From NCBI GenBank assembly GCA_035578155.1, contig JAPWDM010000003.1, forward strand, positions 71,378,963 to 71,442,962: a stretch of DNA of 64,000 nt, read 5' to 3'. The notes under the pieces were generated by a model that did not search any database, was not told where the DNA came from, and was given only the letters and a program-made list of their open reading frames with translations. Source of the DNA: Brachynemurus nebulosus (Eukaryota; Arthropoda; Insecta; Neuroptera; Myrmeleontidae). The translations under genes and the position numbers were made by a program. Of the stretch, positions 36,497 through 47,984 are shown piece by piece; within the stretch, counting starts at the first letter, position 1; the number at the start of each line of letters is the position of its first letter.

Positions 36497-36852
36497 TAGG
36501 GATGTTACGGACATGAAATTTCGGATACGGATACGGATATTTAAAAACATTTTTTTCGGTTTCGGTTTCGGTTACGGATATGTAATAATATCGGATACGG
36601 TTACGGTTACGGATACTTGCTTTCATAAACATTTTTTTTTTTTTAGAAAAAAGAGGAAAATTTTACCCGAAAAAGTGAACGCTAAACACAAATCAACGGA
36701 AATCTATTAAGAGAAATGCAGGGTGTAAAACAAATAACTTTCGTCCTTTTGTGAGGTGACTCATAGCACCCCGTAGACACTAAAACCGCAGGAATTTTTT
36801 CGGAATTAACAGTCGCGTCACCCCTCAAAAGGATAAGAGTTAATTCCCTTAC

Positions 36853-36935
<83 letters not shown>

Positions 36936-37270
36936 ATATATATATGTATATATATACAGGTGTAAGGGAAATAACTCTTATCTTTTGATGGGTGACGCGA
37001 CTGTTAAATCCGAAAAAATTCCTGCAGTTTTAGTGTCTACAGGGTGCTAGGAGTCACCCCACAAAAGGACGAAGGTTATTTGTTTTACACCTTGTAGATG
37101 CAGCAAAAATTTTTTCCGATTTAACCTCAGTATTCGAACGGTAATTGTCTGTTATTATCCGAAACAAACCCGAAACTTTTATTTTCGGATACGGTTTCCG
37201 TTTCGGATATGTAATTATTTCGTATATCCGGTAGTTTCGGTTACGGTTACGGATATCCATAACATCCCTA
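36497..37270. mobile_element. hAT MITE (CGGATA family), split by a TA-type MITE
   Basis: The ends TAGGGATGTTACGGACATG and ggatatccataacatccctA are flanked by a perfect 8-bp duplication ATAAATAG (36489-36496 and 37271-37278). The arms match 34630-35039. The middle is interrupted at about 36719-37094 by an unrelated palindromic element, between gagaaatg and gatgcagcaaaaat. Minus-strand frame 37054-37260 and plus-strand frame 36513-36710 are repeat translations. Confidence 0.93.
36719..37094. mobile_element. Palindromic TA-type MITE with (TA)n core
   Basis: The ends CAGGGTGTAAAACAAATAAC and gttatttgttttacaccttg are inverted. Each arm of about 135 bp carries tttcgtccttttgtgaggtg, cgcaggaattttttcgg and tcgcgtcaccc. 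A (TA)n array with a few TG variants fills the centre from about 36856 to 36956. The right flank is TA and the left is TG, so the TA duplication is slightly decayed. Same family as 29941-30174. Confidence 0.88.
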
Positions 37271-37827
37271 ATAAATAGTTATCTAACCAAGTATACTACA
37301 ACTACTTATACAATACATAAAACTATAGCTCTCAGCTGACTACAAGAGCTGAATACATTCTGAGGATTTTTGGCAGGAATCTCATAATGGTACGAGACGA
37401 TTGAAAATGTAGTCGAGTGTTCATCATTAAATACTGAGACCCCTGTGAAAATTTTAAGCCGATTCACTAAGCCGTTAAAAAGTTATTTAATCTGTTCTGT
37501 TGTCAAATTTCCATAAGAGTACATGTAAAATTACAGTTTTTTTTTTCACAGGCGCCTCAGTATTTAATGAGGAATATTCTACCAAATTTTCAATCGTCTC
37601 GTATCATTTTAAAATTCCTCCCAAAAATCCTCAGCATGTACTTAGCTCTTGTAGTTAGCTGCGAGCTATAGTTTTATGTAGGTATTGTACAAGCAGTTGT
37701 AATGATAGCTATTATTTAGCAAAGATAACTATTTATTTACCTCAGAGTTTGTTATACAACGCAATTATTCACGAATTTCTAATTTTTTGTACTTTTATCT
37801 CCGATTGTACCTCTCAAACATCCTTAA

Positions 37828-39992
37828 GACTAGAATAAGTTGTCTTAAACAAAAACAATGAATTAAATTTGAAGGAAATGTTCCAAATGCTCCTCACCCG
37901 ATAAAAATTCCCCCTTTTGATTTAACATAAACACTCGTTACATATCATTTCGAACCATTACAAATCCTTTTATTCGACATAACAGTTCAAGAACAAAAAA
38001 GAAAAAAAAGCAGTATGGTCGTTTGGTATATAAGCGCAATCAATCCAAATGATATATTGGAAGGAATCATTACGAACGTAAAGTAGGTATATATGAAAAA
38101 ATAGGGGTGTTAAGGTGAAAAATACCGTGCTCGTTTGATAACGTTACATAATTCTTGAATGTTCGCCTGTTTTTCTTTTACCTCCTTTTTCCGTTCCTTT
38201 GTATCTTACATCAATTTTATTTTATATAATTTGTCGTAGTATACGTACACTTTACACATAATAAATAAAAAAGGGGCTAACTACTTGTATATGTTATATT
38301 TACATGTTTAATACTACCACAGCCCCCCATCTCCACGCCGCGCCGTCAAGTCGCTACATTAAATAGATAGCAGGAATATTACAAGAACAGTAAGTAGATG
38401 ATACTGTAATGTAAATGATATATCATATGTATTACATATTATGTTTCGGTAATGAATAATTACATTAGTTGCATCCAGATATTGTACAAGATGTTCCAGA
38501 TACTTATTGGGTTCGATCGTAACCATTGATATATGAATACTATAGATATCACCAATGCAATCTTAAGTGAAGCATGAGTCTCCAGTTTGTCCAAGTCAGT
38601 AGCGTTCTAAAATTAGGTATATTTAAACAAAAAGTTAAACGAACTTTTCAATATTTTTATTTTTGATTGTATTTTTGGTTACAATAATAACAGTGATATA
38701 AAAATATAAAAAATATGTGTTTATAATTATTTAATATATTTATATTTTTGCATTTACATACATTAAATACTTAATTAATAATTACATTATATACATCTTC
38801 TTTTATCTTTTGGAAACCTATGAGAAGTTTAAAAAAAATTTAAAAACCGTATTATTCCTATTAGGTAATGATACAAACAAATAGCCTAAAAATATTGTAT
38901 AACATTTCATCTGAAAATTTTGTTGATAATATTTATACTTTAAATGCATATGTTTAAATCTTTTTAATTACAACGTTATATGCTTATCAGTGTTAATATA
39001 TTCTTATGAAAAGTTAAAAAATTTTGTCATTCGTAATGGCACCGGGAAAGGTCATTAATTAATACATAAAATTAAAAAATTTTGTAATACTAGACAGAAA
39101 ACTGAAAAATTTCTACTTTACTCTGCTCTACTTTCTTTCATCTATCTATTTTAAAATATACATAAGGTATGTTTATTTAAAGTAGTGGAGATAGTGGACC
39201 TACGCCACTGGCTGTTGCTAGGGTCGCCATAGTGGTTGCTAAGGATGCCCTAATTTAAAATTAACAAAATTAACATTTTCTCACATAAAAATAGAATTTA
39301 AAATATTTCCAAGCATTAGAAAAAGAAAACTTATTTTAAACTGTAGAAAAAATACGTAATATTTCATGATTAGTAAGTATCTGAAACTAAAGTTTTTTCT
39401 AAAATTAGGTTTAGCTCCAATTTTAATAAGTGAAAATTAAATTCAAATATTTACTTATGTAAAAAAATGAATTCCTTCGTAGTTTTTGCTCGTAGATTTG
39501 GTATAGCCAAAAGAAACGCACATAATCATTTTTAAAAAAAGTTAATTTTTTAAAATAATCACAATCAAATTTGCACAATACTAGATTAAAACCAAAGTAG
39601 TATTGACGACCAATAGTCTCCAGTTGTTGTTAGTGGTGACTTCAATTGAGTGTATATAAAAAGTAGGTAGGGGCGCATCCATACTATTCATATATCAAGG
39701 ACCGTAACAGCAATGATTACAGAGGGTGTACATCAATTAAAACATTAAAATGTAAACAACGTTTCTCTGTGTGTTTGTGCAAGAATGATAGATATTCCAT
39801 GATTGGTTAAAAAAGTTGTTTGTGGAAAGTCTTTAACTAGATAGCTAAATAGCCAAGCGTTCTAAACCACTGACAATTGAATTTATAGATCGAGAGCGGT
39901 CGACTATGCTTATGAATATTTTCTGCAGTTTTCCTTCACAATTTCAGATAAACATCGGCATAGTTCCTTGAAGAAGACGGCTATAGACTAGG
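37828..39992. other. AT-rich intergenic DNA, no gene recognised
   Basis: One GC-rich pocket (about 38323-38357, ccccccatctccacgccgcg) stands out in otherwise A/T-rich sequence. I could not assign it. No other structure recognised. Confidence 0.4.
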
Positions 39993-40222
39993 GCTGTGCG
40001 AATTATTCGAAATGTCGCATCGAATCGAATAATAATATTCGATTCGAATTTCGAATCGAATAATTCGATTTTTCGAATAATTAAAAAAATCGAACTATTC
40101 GAAAAATATTCGAATTATTCGAAAGAAAACGTATAATTCGAAAAATCGAATTATTCGAAAGAAACCGAATAATTCGAAAAGTCGAATTATTCGTTTTTTT
40201 CGAATAGCTCGAATTTTTTTTT
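39993..40222. mobile_element. hAT end with ATTCGAAT words, apparently truncated
   Basis: TAGGGCTGTGCGAATTATTC at about 39991 resembles hAT termini of the CAGGGCTGTGCGAA type and is followed by about 200 bp of ATTCGAAT/CGAATAATTCG words. It then breaks into a T20 run. No matching right end or duplication was found. Confidence 0.6.
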
Positions 40223-40730
40223 TTTTTTTTTTTTTTGGTTCTTAGAGATTTTTAAACATTTAAATATAAAAAAAAAAAATCGGATACATCACAGTAATTT
40301 CATAAATGAAAAGTTACATTATGCCTAAATAACAGGATAAATTAATTAGTAGTAATAAAAGTTTATTGTTACAAAAACTTATGTAGTTATGTAACGATGG
40401 ATCAATATGTAATTAAATTATTATACTTATATAAATTATAGTGAATATCGTTTTCGAGTTTCAAGGACCTCAAAGCAAATTTCTGCTATTGTCTCGGACT
40501 TAAGTTTATTGACTATTGTCTCGGAGAACTTTTTCTTTAGTTTTAAAGTCCTTGTAACTCAATTTCTTGACTTTGTGTGGAATGAAATAACGTGACTCGA
40601 GCTATGCACATATTAATTTTGTGGTACGAAGCATAATTCAGAAACCTATCACGCCGTAACTACGAGAACTTTCTGTATTTATAAATGGGTAATAAGGTTA
40701 CAGTAAATTTACACCAACCGTTATTCCATA
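40223..40730. other. AT-rich DNA with dispersed repeat at 40440-40530
   Basis: 40441-40505 resembles 24208-24275 (see that entry). No gene. Confidence 0.4.
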
Positions 40731-40927
40731 TTGGCGACACAAAGTTTACGCGAGCGCTCCTGGTTTTTTAAATTAGAAGCTGTATCAAGTAAAAATTTTT
40801 GTATAGGTTTAATTGTCGATAGAAAAATGTACTATACAAATTATGCGCGGATTACTAGATTTTATTTACTTGATGCTAGTTCTAATTTTAGCACCAGAGG
40901 CGCGAGTGAGAATCTTTGCGTCGCCAA
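40731..40927. mobile_element. ~200-bp MITE with TTGGCGACRCAAAG ends
   Basis: The left end TTGGCGACACAAAGTTTACG, continuing cgagcgctcctggt, is mirrored by accagaggcgcgagtgag and aatctttgcgtcgccaa. Arms are about 35 bp. Overlapping frames of 69 and 90 codons start in it and are shadows. Confidence 0.8.
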
Positions 40928-42181
40928 TTCTGAACTTTGACTGTAATCTTCATTTTAAACTACCTGAAATCCAGATGCACCTTCGTAGTCATATCAAACA
41001 AATCCTTTATAAAATTTCAATCAAATTCTATATATTGAAATACAAACACATGTCAAATACCTACAATATGAATGCTGACTTATAAAATATAAAATGACAT
41101 TCGGTGAACAAAGTAGAAACATAAGACATTTTCGGCAAAATCCGCCACCCAAGGGTAAAATTTTACAAACGAATAATTACAAAAAAACAAAATAAATAAC
41201 AACAAAACGTTTTTGAGAAAAACTATTCTTTTTAAATTTCCACTACACCAAAAACACTGACATAGATATATCACTCAGAAAAAAGAAAAAAAAAATTAAA
41301 AAATCCCATTTAAATCTCTCCATGTCAAATACAGATTTTGATACGAAATAAAATTTTTTCAACATTTTCTCTTTTATTTAAATATATTTTCGTACCTACC
41401 TATGTACATATATGCGAAGCCAAGACTTGAATATCATTTACATAATTTTTCATAAACATAATCGAATTTAAAACACCTCTTCAAACAGACCGGAAAAAGA
41501 AACAAAAAATGAAAAATAGTTCATTTTTCCAAGAGCTAGAAAACATATTGAACGAGCAAAATAAAATGTTGTTGTAGACAAAAATGTTGAAATTTATGTC
41601 ATTTTGAAAAATCATAATTATACTTTTTTACATAATGAATATGAAATAATGAAGACATTTGCACGCAACTACAAAACTAACAATATCAAAATATTTATAA
41701 CACATAATTACACCGGAATTATAGAAATAAAGAAAATAATAAAAGATTAGAAAAGTAGACTGGATTTACACGTGAGAAAATTTACTACAAATATAAGAGT
41801 GGTTGGTTTATATTCATTAAAGATTTCTTAACATTCATTAAAGATTTCTTTTTTATTAAAAACCGAAGAAGGGATTGTAAGTTTTTTTAACAGAGATGTG
41901 TTTCTAATGAATATACATATTATTAATGATCAGACATGAGGCTTATTTAAGATACAAGTATTTGAAATACAAATACAAGATACAAAATACGTATTTTCAT
42001 CTTGTACCCCATCAGGTTTATCCAAGTCATTTTTTTTTTGCATTTTCAAAAAGAAGTTATAATTTCAATAAATACTTCTTCAACAAAGTATTTATATTTT
42101 ATTTTTAGGCCACCATTTACCATTCAAAACATTAAAGTTTAATTTGTGTTTTTTTTTTTTTTTTTATTAAGAATTTATATA
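40928..42181. other. AT-rich intergenic DNA, no gene recognised
   Basis: The 60-64 codon frames at 41080 (-) and 41926 (+) have no domain. Short direct word acattcattaaagatttctt is repeated near 41813 and 41831. Confidence 0.4.
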
Positions 42182-42258
42182 GTTTCTTACCCAGGGTACT
42201 TGAGCAAGTTTTGACTATGAAAAGGGGTCCGTGGGCCAAAAGAGTTTGGGAACCACTG
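42182..42258. mobile_element. Solo hAT right end (GGTTCCCAAACTCTT type)
   Basis: ggggtccgtgggccaaaaga followed by gtttgggaaccactg ending at 42258 is, read in reverse, CAGTGGTTCCCAAACTCTTT. That is a widespread hAT terminus in animal genomes. The opposite end was not found within about 1 kb, so it is a truncated copy. Confidence 0.65.
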
Positions 42259-45132
42259 TACTAGGTCATTCTAAAGGAATCCATTACAATGGTCCAGTTA
42301 GCCCAGCTAAAAAAATTAGTTCCCTACTGGAGCAAACTTGACTGGTTAGTTGTCTGTAGTTTGACAAATGAAAACTATTCCCATAATATTAGTCACATAT
42401 GACGTCACATGTTCTGCTAACTTTCTTCCACCAAAGATTGGAGGTGTGACACGACCATATTTTTAGACTGGGCAATGAATCTAAAAAATACTGGAAATTT
42501 TCGATGTCTAGACTCACCAAAGGAGAATAATAAAATCCCTCCTCAAGATAAGTATATGACTTTAAAAATAAAATTTTATTTGAGAACGTATAAACGAACC
42601 TTTAATAAACACATTTATCGTGACGATTGCATTTAAAACTATTGCAGATAAGACGTAACAGAATCGAGAAGTAGTTTAAAAGTATTTAAAAAAAACTTTT
42701 ATTTCGACATTTTTATATCGTTGTGGCTGACTGATATGGCGTTGACGTAATATACTACTCGCTGTAAGTTGATGAATGCAACGGAAGTACTTGAACAAGT
42801 TATACGAATGAGGTGGTGAAAAATTTTTCCACCAGTTAAAACAATAATAATATCGTAATTTTTTTTTTCACAATTCATACAAATTATTTTTAAAATAGTA
42901 TTTATAATTTTTATAATTTCTTTTCACGAACATTGTATTCGTGATTTTATAATATTTTTAGTTTTCTGCTAAAATAATTTTAAACAATGGATGAAATATT
43001 TTTATAAAATAATTTACAGATATTAAAATAATCACCGGAAACTTAAGCAGTGATTTTATATAGTTTTTAAATTCTTCTGGTAAGCGACAATTTTTTAAAT
43101 GGTCAAAAGTAATTTTGTCTTAAAAATAAGAAAAAAATTTTTCAAAAGGAAATCTAAAATCGGCCGTGGACGCATATAACTACCAAATCTTTCTTATCCT
43201 CCACGCACATCATAATGAAATAAATAATTATAACATGTAACTGTATAAAGTTAATAAAATAATGATGTGGATGGCATCTGTTATAGACTTCGTCTGAAAG
43301 CGGACGTAAAACCCGATTATTATTTTAAAATAAAAAAAAGGAAATTCGCAAAATTTTATTAGATTACATTTGGACAAGTTTTGTTCAAATATTTAGTTTA
43401 AATCCGTGCTTATTACTAAGACTATTAAGGCTTAAGGCTACTAAGGTCTTTAAAAAAATACATAAAAATATATTAGATTTTTTTTCGATGTTCAAATCAT
43501 TCTAAATTTTCCAAAATATTTCCTCAAATGTATCTCAATGAACTCTATCCAAATATAAAAATTATTTTCAAAATTTTGAAAATTATTTTTCTATTGTACT
43601 TAAACGGTTTATAATTAAGGACTGAAATCCACTACACTCAATCAAAATAAACAAGAAACGCGGGGGCAGAGTTCTCCCTTCTTATCCGACTACGCCCGTC
43701 CGTATTTAGAAACAATAGCCATTCAATATTTTCAATGTGCAAAAGAATATAGACATAATACATATATCAAAACAACAGCTGTAATCATTCGATTTTAATT
43801 GACTTAAACTCTGAACTATAAGAATGATAATGGTCGAATTTCACTGACAACATCACCAATTTAATTCTCTCTTAAAAATGCGATTCTTTTACAATAAATT
43901 GTTCCCGTTCCTCATAGCAATAGCAAAGTATCAAACTATTCACAATAAAATTAGATATAAACGTCAACATCATTATGTTAAATTATCGAAAATATATATC
44001 AAGTCAAAATGTCGCTCACTCAATCGGCTCCTTGCGAATCGAATAAAATGATCATTATCTACCCAATCGAATTCGAATACAAAAAGGTACGTACTTATCT
44101 TCCATTCTCAACTTACTGCTGACCTTTGCTAGATACACCGACACATGTTTATATAGTGAAATGAACAATCAGTCCATGAATAGATAGGATGGATCACAGA
44201 TCACTATAGATTCACTGAATATATAATCTGTCGTTCGTAAGGCGCAATGAGTCTGCATCGTTCTTAGTGTCATTATTTTTTACTCAACTCGTTAAATTTA
44301 AACAAAAACAAAAAAAAAATATGAAGTGTGTCGTATTTAAGTGTAAAAATTCTTTTGGACAAAAAAATTCCCAAATTAAAGGAATATCTTTCTTAAAATA
44401 AATAAATTTATTTTTAATTGTTGGTTGTTAGTCACGTAGGTCGGCCATGACAGTATATACTATATGCATGCAAGATTCCCAGTCATACATTACCATATTG
44501 AACCAACACATTCACATGTTTGTGTAGATATAAATGATGTGTTTTGTTGTATGTATCATAATCGTTTGGTAGGGGTAGTGTTGTCACGTCATTTGCCGGC
44601 GATAGCGGGCAAGATAGTTATGAAATAGGAAATTGGGATCTTGTGTATCTGTGGATAGGATGAATATCTTCTTTTGTGACTAGAGACAAATCGATTGTCG
44701 TACTTAAATGACTTCATTTCCCTCCCTACATTTGTAAAGTACTTTTCATAAACGGATCTCAAGTGTATATGTAGTAAAATATAAAAAGCTTTAAATTCTC
44801 AAGTGGTATACGTCGATTGGTTTGATAACGAATAGAAACTAGCAGAAAAAAAAACCAACATGATCAGAAATTGGTTTGAACAGAAAGTAAATAACTTTTG
44901 TATTAATTAACTGATTATTTAATTAATTAATGAATTATAAGCACTTCAGTCTTGTTCATCTTGTTCATGTGGTAGTCTGTCAGCCAGTCAGTCAGTTATC
45001 GCAATCATCTTTCTCTTGTTTGTGTTCTTTTGTTACGTAATTACGTCGAGTGTGCCAACTCAATAAAAAAAGAATTATTATAAATAAAAACAGATCGAGT
45101 CTTTCCCTCTTGTTTGTAATGTAGAGTATATA
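42259..45132. other. AT-rich intergenic DNA, no gene recognised
   Basis: No inverted ends, tandem arrays or credible frames noted in this 2.9-kb stretch. A slightly GC-richer patch lies at 43655-43705 (acgcgggggcagagttctcc). This is one of the longest repeat-poor stretches in the window, together with 48000-51240. Confidence 0.35.
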
Positions 45133-45691
45133 CAGAGCGTTCATAAAGTTGCGGAACAGCTGAAAATCTCAGTTAATATTGACTTTATCGAAAAATAACC
45201 CGGACAAAAGTTTCATGGGAAGAAATGAGGAACTAGAAAATAACCTTGAATTTGACCTTGAACATGACCTTGACCAACCAGTATCATATTTTTATACCAG
45301 TATCATAGTCACACGACTATGGGATAACCCAAACAAAAGTTTCATGGGAAGAAATGAGGAACTAGAAAATAACCTTGAATTTGACCTTGAACATGACCTT
45401 GACCAACCAGTATCATATTCACACGACTATGGGATATGAAGTATAAATATGGTTTTCAACCATATTTCAAGGTAGAATTTGCCGCTCTTTCCGAATCCGA
45501 AGTTAAAAATAGGGGTTTCTATTTAAAAAAACAAAGTTGACCTCCAAATTTTGGTCAAGGTCATGTTCAAGATTAAATTCGAGGTCATTTTCTAGTTCCT
45601 CATTTCTTCCCATGAACCTTTTGTCCGGGCTATTTTTCGATAAAGTCAATACTAACTGAGATTCTCCGCTGTTCCGCAACTTTATGAACGC

Positions 45692-45695
<4 letters not shown>
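45133..45695. mobile_element. TA-type MITE with TGACCTTGA words and internal 129-bp duplication
   Basis: The ends CAGAGCGTTCATAAAGTTGC and gcaactttatgaacgctctg are perfect inverts flanked by TA. The left arm contains a direct duplication with offset 129 bp (aaaagtttcatgggaagaaa near 45206 and 45335). Arms carry repeated accttgaatttgaccttgaa-type words. The right TA runs straight into a (TA)n array. An 86-codon frame (45179-45439) with a twice-repeated NNLEFDLEHDLDQ stretch, and the 115-codon minus frame, are translations of these words, not proteins. Confidence 0.88.
45253..45563. promoter_or_regulatory. Five TCAAGGTCA (FTZ-F1/ERR-type) half-sites in a MITE
   Basis: TGACCTTGA (minus-strand TCAAGGTCA) occurs at 45253-45261, 45265-45273, 45382-45390 and 45394-45402, and TCAAGGTCA on the plus strand at 45555-45563. 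The extended half-site YCAAGGYCA is the known binding motif of NR5/FTZ-F1 and ERR nuclear receptors. Binding is inference. Confidence 0.35.

Positions 45696-45765
<70 letters not shown>
45696..45765. repeat. (TA)n microsatellite starting at a MITE target site
   Basis: About 70 bp of perfect (TA)n begins exactly at the TA that flanks the right end of the 45133-45695 element. Confidence 0.95.
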
Positions 45766-45770
<5 letters not shown>

Positions 45771-45838
45771 TTCTCAATGAGTTTACTTGATGTAATTGTG
45801 GTGTATAAATATAGGGTGACTGTTAAATTATTTTTTGG

Positions 45839-46108
45839 GTTGGGATACATTTGAAAACATTCGGACTTTTAAAATTATTATCAAAAAAAATAGTCTATGT
45901 AAAATCTAGTATAGAATACGGATAATCTACGTATAATTAAGTATCTAATTGTTCGTTGCTATTGGTACATTTGGTTGGGGTACATTTGAAAACATTCGGA
46001 CTTTTAAAATTATTATCAAAAAAAATAGTCTATGTAAAATCTAGTATAGATTACGGATAATCTACGTATAATTAAGTATCAAATTGTTCGTTGCTAATCC
46101 AATTAAAA
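45839..46108 (+). repeat. Two-copy tandem duplication, 135-bp unit
   Basis: Two near-identical consecutive units (about 45839-45973 and 45974-46108). Each contains tacatttgaaaacattcgga and tacgtataattaagtatc. Only a few substitutions separate them, so the duplication is recent. Confidence 0.92.
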
Positions 46109-46152
46109 GGATTTCTTAGCAAAATCCCGGAGCAAAGGTAACTTTCTGGGCT

Positions 46153-46772
46153 TTAAGGTATTATCACAGTGTGATCAGCCGAAAAATAGTCAATTTTCGC
46201 GATTTTTTTTCGGATAGATAGGATGGGAGAATGGGATTGAATTTTTTTTTACCATTACTACCACTATTTAACAATACAAATATATTTTTTTTATTTATTT
46301 TTTATAATTATTAAAAGTGTCTTTAAAAAAGGGCGAAAATCGGTGCCCACGATTGCGGCCGCAGTTTTCACCCGAAAAAAAAAAAAATCAAATAGATTAT
46401 AATTCTGTAGATAAGCCGCAATGGGAGCTTTTTTTCTTGAAATTTGAAAAAATGGCGGCGGTTTGATTTAAAAGTACAAAGTTTTTTATAGTTTTTCGTG
46501 TGGAAAAATAGGAAAATTTCAAAAGAAAAAAAAGCTCCCATAGGTACATAGCGACTTACCTACAGATTTATAATCTACTTGATTTTTTTGGGCATCGTGG
46601 GCACCGATTTTCGCTCTTTTTTGAAGATACTATTTTCAAAAAATTATAAAAAAATTATAATAATTATTATAAAAAATAAATAAAAATGAATAATTAACCC
46701 ATCCTATCCATCCGAAAAAAAAACGCGAAAATTTACTATTTGTCGGCTGATCACACTGTAATGGTACCTTAA
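46153..46772. mobile_element. TTAA-flanked foldback MITE, copy 2
   Basis: The ends TTAAGGTATTATCACAGTGT and gatcacactgtaatggtaccTTAA match the copy at 4919-5615. Shared internal words are cgattgcggccgcagttt, aaatagattat, gtaagccg and ctcccatagg. The outermost TTAA is kept on both sides. Shorter than copy 1 through internal deletions. The centre again carries a mirrored gaaatttgaaaaaatgg/ctcccat hairpin. Confidence 0.85.
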
Positions 46773-47637
46773 AACAGATTTCGTACTAGAATATAAGAGT
46801 TTATTGCATTTTGCTACTTTTATATTACACAAATACATGAAGTCAGTGGTAGGAGGCACTATATGAAAACGATTCGACAATTCCATCAAATGGTAGATTT
46901 CGATATACACAAATTTCTTACATACAAAATTTTAGTTAAAAATAAACTTTGAACGAAAAATATTTTCATTGCAATGTTACAACTGCAATAAAAGAGCGCA
47001 CATCATATGTGATTTTTATTTCATTTTCGTAAATCTTTTGGTACAGGATCGCTGTAATCCTACTACTTTAGATGTAGAACCACTGCAACCTTACTACTGG
47101 CACAGAACTGCTGTGACTTACTACTTTTGGTACAGAATCGTTGTGGTTTTACTACCGTTGTGATCTTACTACTTACAGAGAACTTCTGTTATCCTAATAT
47201 TTTAGGTATGGAAACGCTGTTACTTTTCGTATAGAAAGGAACTGCGTTAAGAATATCGGATCCAAGACATTCCGAATACATGCAGATATTTCGAATATGC
47301 GGATAGGGATGCGGACATCTTCAACAACTTTGCTACAATATTAGTTGAAACTTTGTGTTACGACAAACTGATTTTGACAACTTATTTTTTCAAAAATATT
47401 CCTTTAAACAGTATAGTTAATTAAAGACAAAAACCATATTAAAAACTTCAATGAGAACTAAGAAAAACTATTGAAACTTTTTACTTTCAAAACTAAAACT
47501 TATATATTCCGTTCGTATACATTTAATTAAAAATTTCCTCATGAAAGAAAACTCAATCGTGTTTCTTCAAACTAAATTAATACCAATGAAGAGTATCTAA
47601 CAACTTACACATACATACATATGAATTACGAACACAT
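46773..47637. other. Intergenic DNA with ~31-bp minisatellite at 47040-47200
   Basis: Diverged units of ggtacagaatcgctgtgatc with ttactactt lie at 47040-47200, the fourth site of this family. The rest is AT-rich DNA without a supported gene. Frames at 46704 (-) and 46969 (+) are not supported. Confidence 0.6.
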
Positions 47638-47891
47638 ATCGCGCGTGCTCTTTCTCAACCTCGTATATCAAAAACTGCATGTTTTAGGACACACAAAAAA
47701 CATTAAATATTGTATTTATGTATATACTTATCCATATATATATTTAAATATGTAGGTAGCCAACATCAAAGGGTGTAATTAGCATAAATTTTAAGTTCAC
47801 AATAATGAAAACACAGATTTAAATACGTTTTTTTTATGTGTCCAAAAATTGGGACTTTTCAGATAAGAGGTTGAGAAAGAGTACGCGCGAT
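47638..47891. mobile_element. MITE with ATCGCGCGTRCTCTTTC ends
   Basis: The left end ATCGCGCGTGCTCTTTCTCA, continuing acctcgtat, is mirrored on the right by ggttgagaaagagtacgcgc ending in gat. The inner words ggacacacaaaaaa and tttttttatgtgtcc are also mirrored. Confidence 0.8.
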
Positions 47892-47913
47892 GTACCAGAT
47901 GCTGAGTGCAATG

Positions 47914-47984
<71 letters not shown>
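47914..47984. repeat. (TA)n microsatellite
   Basis: About 65-70 bp of (TA)n begins about 23 bp right of the MITE ending at 47891. Two Tyr-Ile-repeat minus-strand frames across it are artefacts. Confidence 0.95.

Larger units (their letters stand above)
36395..37827. mobile_element. TTAA foldback element, split by a hAT MITE
   Basis: The outer ends TTAAGGATGATTGGGAGGTA (36395) and tgtacctctcaaacatccTTAA (ending 37827) are inverted. The left arm is 36395-36496 plus 37279 to about 37440; the right arm is about 37560-37827. Mirrored words include cgaataattgcgttctataa, gctctcagctgactacaaga and caatcgtctcgta. The hAT MITE 36497-37270 interrupts the left arm, and the arm reads through perfectly once the 8-bp duplication is counted once. 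TTAA at both ends is piggyBac-like. Confidence 0.9.

Noticed and set aside
40010..40210. TTCGAA-rich block considered as heat shock elements
   Set aside because: TTC and GAA are adjacent with no 2-bp spacer, so the HSE register is not met; better explained as subterminal words of a hAT end.
45179..45439. Frame with twice-repeated NNLEFDLEHDLDQ, resembling a repeat protein
   Set aside because: The repeats are the translated TGACCTTGA words of a MITE arm; the minus-strand mirror arm gives the same peptide.
45503..45850. 115-codon minus-strand frame
   Set aside because: Half of it is Tyr-Ile translation of (TA)n and the other half is MITE arm.
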